From Actinoplanes couchii (GTDB lineage: Bacteria; Actinomycetota; Actinomycetes; Mycobacteriales; Micromonosporaceae): a DNA stretch of 64,000 nt. Positions 61,756 to 64,000 of this stretch are shown piece by piece. Location: assembly GCF_016862075.1 (NCBI RefSeq), contig NZ_BOMG01000057.1:217873-281872 (forward strand), in the 5' to 3' direction. Below the pieces are notes generated by a model, which saw only the letters and a list, made by a program, of their open reading frames with translations, searched no databases and was not told the origin of the DNA. The position numbers were made by a program, and so were the translations under genes. The stretch's first letter is position 1, and every line of letters starts with the position of its first letter.

Positions 61756-62023
61756 CTGCTCATCCCGGGCTATCCACCCTCGTCGTTACCATCAGGATCG
61801 TCGCGCAATCCACGCTTACCAACCTCGCCGGCCTCGTCGTCACCGCCAGGTCCGACGCTCGCTACAGATCCATCAGACTCGCTGGTATCACCGGGCCCGC
61901 CGCCCCGTCACGGTGTTCCGGCTACCGCCTGACCCGCCGTTCCTTCAGGCCTCATCTGCCGCCTCCGGCCAGCCATTCTCTTCGGCCACGCCAGCCTCAG
62001 CTGCCCCTTTCGGCCTCGCTGCC

Positions 62024-62095
62024 CTCCTGAAGCTCACAGGCCAGCCGAGTCCTGCTGTCCTCTTGAAGCTCAGAAGCCAACCAAGTCCCGCCGCC
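62024..62095. repeat. 36-bp tandem repeat (two units)
   Basis: Two units, 62024-62059 and 62060-62095, beginning CTCCTGAAGCTCA and CTCTTGAAGCTCA. Base composition here is clearly lower in GC than the genes. No gene supported. Confidence 0.75.
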
Positions 62096-62348
62096 CTCAT
62101 TCATGCCCAGCAGTACCAATTGCCTCCTCCTGCGCAATAACCCCTCTGCTCTATTCAGTACCGCTGTTCCGTTCCGGCACGAGGGCACCACCTCTACCTT
62201 CAATCCGACCGCTCCCTGCGTGCCCGCCGCCCTCTTTTAGCCGTTAGAGCCCTACCTATGCCTTGATCCCATTGCTTCCAGCAGCCCCGTTGGTCACTTC
62301 AGCCTCTCCAGTCACATCAACTCCTCCGGCCACTCCGGGCCCGCAAAT

Positions 62349-62438
62349 CACTCCAGACCTTCAAACCACTCCGGGCCCACCGATCTCTCCGGGCTCGCCG
62401 ATCACTCCGGGCTCGCCGATCACTTCAAGCCCGTCGAT
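62349..62438. repeat. 18-bp tandem repeat
   Basis: Five units around CACTCCGGGCTCGCCGAT, at 62349, 62367, 62385, 62403 and 62421. The stretch continues as Pro/Ser-like low complexity to about 62590 without a credible gene. Confidence 0.85.
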
Positions 62439-62624
62439 CGCTGGAGGCCCGCCGGACTCACTGGCACCGTTGGCCTCAACGGCCCCGCCTTCGCCTTCCC
62501 AAGCGCCAGCACCGTCATCCCCTTCAGCCCCGCATCTCTCCACGCCTGCTTCGCTCGCCACGTCTCCCCATCCGCACGGTGGCCGCCAGCTGTAGAAATT
62601 CTTGGACTGACTACTTGAATTGAC

Positions 62625-62687
62625 ATGTTGACGTGTGGATGCACATGTTGATGAGTTCAATCAACATGTGCATCCACACGTGAACAT
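62625..62687. repeat. Long perfect hairpin carrying ACATGTTGAT
   Basis: Left arm 62631-62652 and right arm 62660-62681 are perfect complements (22 bp) with loop GAGTTCA. After one mismatch, five more pairs extend it to 62625/62687. Both arms contain the TCAACATGT core. No T tract and no neighbouring gene, so a simple terminator is unlikely. Confidence 0.85.
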
Positions 62688-62885
62688 TGATTTCGGCCAT
62701 GCGTCGTCGCTTGACCATGCGTGCCGCTGCACGCCCATCGGATACCGGGCCGGTTGAAATCCGGCTGCGACCGAGGCCGTAGGAGACGGGCTTGATGAGA
62801 AATTGGCAGCAGGAAGCGACGGAGGCCGATTTCCGAGACGGCCACGTCTGACACGTCTGACATGTCGGCCGAGGCGCCGGCCTCC

Positions 62886-63041
62886 GGGCGCTGACGGCCA
62901 GGGGTAGCTGACGGCCAGGGGTAGCTGACGGCCAGTGGTAGCTAACGGTCAACGGGGCCCCAACGGATAGTGGGAGCCAACGGCCAACGGGCCCAAACGT
63001 CCAGTGGGAACTGACGGCAATCGGGAACTGCCGGCAATCGG
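62886..63041. repeat. 17-bp tandem repeats
   Basis: GACGGCCAGGGGTAGCT repeats at 62893, 62910, 62927 and, diverged, 62944. A second 17-bp pair (GGGAACTGACGGCAATC / GGGAACTGCCGGCAATC) is at 63008-63041. From 63042 to 63450 there is no gene I can support. Confidence 0.8.
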
Positions 63042-63451
63042 GCGCCGGCTGCCAGCGCAGCCACCGAGGACAGTCCACAGTAAGGCCAAAAAGAATTCGA
63101 CCTAAATGAAATTGTTGCCACTAAAGACCGTAACGCTTACTCCACATTGAAGACAAGAAGGACCCAAAGGGCTACAAAGTGGATGGCGCTATGGGTCAAA
63201 TGGCGGGTGGTAGCTCGGATATTGGAGACAGGAGAACCAGATTCCTGGCATCGTGCCGTCACGCAACCGGGTATCACGTCTGCACCGGGAGGCTCGGGGA
63301 AGGGCGGCGGTGTCAGGAGCTTTCAGGAGGGCCAACGGTGTCAGGAAATTCCGGAAGAGCCGGCGGCATAGAGGTTCCGGACGGACAACGCATGAAGGTT
63401 CCGGGCGGGGCGTCAGCGATGGGAGGTTCGGCAGCAGGCGGCGACGGAAGG

Positions 63452-63560
63452 TCCGGAAGTAAGCGGCGGCGGGGGTCCGGGACCAACCGGTGACGGGACA
63501 TCCGGAAGTAAGCGGCGGCGGGGGTCCGGGACCAGCCGGTGACGGGAGATCCGGGATCAG
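63452..63560. repeat. 49-bp tandem repeat
   Basis: Two nearly identical 49-bp units (63452-63500, 63501-63549) starting TCCGGAAGTAAGCGGCGGCG, followed by a partial third. G-rich, non-coding. Confidence 0.9.
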
Positions 63561-63719
63561 GTGGCGACACCGGAGGTTCCGGGCGGGGTGGTGACGCTAG
63601 CAGGTTCCGGGCCGAGGGCTGCGGGAACGGGAAGGTTTCGGGGGAGCTGTGGAACCGGAGAAATCTCGAGCGGAGCTGTGGGACCGGGAAGGTTTCGGCG
63701 GCGAGGGCTGCGGGATCAG

Positions 63720-63870
63720 GGAAGTTCGGGAACGGCAGGGCCGCCCGGCTGCGACACGGCACAGATGCGGGCTGTGGGGCCAGGAAGGTTTCGGGAGCGG
63801 CAGGGCCGCCCCGCTGTGACGCGGCACAGATACGGGCTATGAGGCCGGGAAGGTTTCGGGAGCGGCGGGG
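63720..63870. repeat. 65-bp tandem repeat
   Basis: CGGCAGGGCCGCC recurs at 63733 and 63798, and GGAAGGTTTCGGGAGCGGC at 63783 and 63848, giving a 65-bp period over more than two units. Diverged relatives of GGGAAGGTTTCGG go back to about 63630. Confidence 0.85.
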
Positions 63871-63950
63871 GCGGGGGCCAGCGGCAACGTTTCACAGGTG
63901 CAGGGCACGGGGAGAGGCACCGGGCAGGGCGCGGGCGCAGAACACAAGGT

Positions 63951-64000
63951 GGGCCACGGGCCACGGGCCACGGGCCACGGGGCGGGGGCGGGGGCGGGGG
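63951..64000. repeat. 7-bp repeat and GGGGGC run at window end
   Basis: Four units of GGGCCAC (63951-63978) followed by GGGGCG repeats to the last base. Such a G-rich end can form quadruplex structures and is hard to sequence; the window may stop near an assembly edge. Confidence 0.85.

Noticed and set aside
62263..62595. 110-codon Pro/Ser/Thr-rich plus-strand frame
   Set aside because: Low-complexity repeat translation; no signal peptide, anchor or ribosome binding site.
62611..63078. 155-codon minus-strand frame
   Set aside because: Runs through the 17-bp arrays and the long hairpin; no domain and odd composition.
59755..64000. Plasmid or phage insertion
   Set aside because: No integrase, replication, structural or transfer gene is present; the tract is repeats only.

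Overview
The window is high-GC (roughly 70%) DNA from an actinobacterium. Gene density, GTG/TTG starts, DUF and regulator families, an actinobacterial CebR operator and a CBM2-type secreted glycosidase suit Micromonosporaceae, most plausibly an Actinoplanes relative. This placement is by gene style only. No tRNA, rRNA, CRISPR array, insertion sequence or phage gene was seen.

Layout. 1-6 kb: PAP2 phosphatase, a NarL-type two-component pair, a VTT/DedA-like membrane protein overlapping a GT4 glycosyltransferase, repeats, and a DUF998 protein. 6-12.2 kb: two divergent uptake operons, a polar amino-acid ABC transporter with a GNAT gene and a taurine/sulfonate ABC transporter. 12.3-19.2 kb: a hypothetical gene, a shortened methyltransferase, a frameshifted CPBP protease, a second two-component system whose kinase carries a C-terminal exofacial domain resembling the small protein encoded just upstream, a secreted wall-associated protein, and a patch of gene remnants. 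19.3-23 kb: HIT protein, LysR regulator, prolyl oligopeptidase. 22.9-34.4 kb: a ten-gene co-directional run on the minus strand (peptide-type ABC transporter, four luciferase-like monooxygenases, an EgtD-like methyltransferase, an MFS exporter). 34.5-41 kb: LtaS-like sulfatase, membrane NACHT-type NTPase, propionyl/acetyl-CoA synthetase. 41-46 kb: TetR, acyl-CoA dehydrogenase, CoA-transferase/racemase, beta-mannanase with CBM2. 46-50 kb: three tandem GGDEF paralogues and a chemoreceptor. 50-59.7 kb: small stress and detoxification genes (UBP zinc finger, HxlR with quinone reductase, YbaK, DUF427, F420-type oxidoreductase, MerR-GyrI with MATE exporter, HAD phosphatase, P1 peptidase) and a large catalase. 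59.75-64 kb: a mostly non-coding tract full of unrelated minisatellites, with one small possible membrane-protein gene and one gene broken by an in-frame stop.

How parts work together. The taurine/sulfonate operon and the peptide-ABC/monooxygenase operon both appear devoted to scavenging sulfur from organic compounds, and both have a near-identical palindrome (TTCCTAT, 7 nt, ATAGGAA) just upstream of the first start codon. This suggests one shared regulator. Several proteins here carry minisatellite-encoded inserts, tails or N-termini, which matches the repeat-rich end of the window and suggests active repeat expansion.
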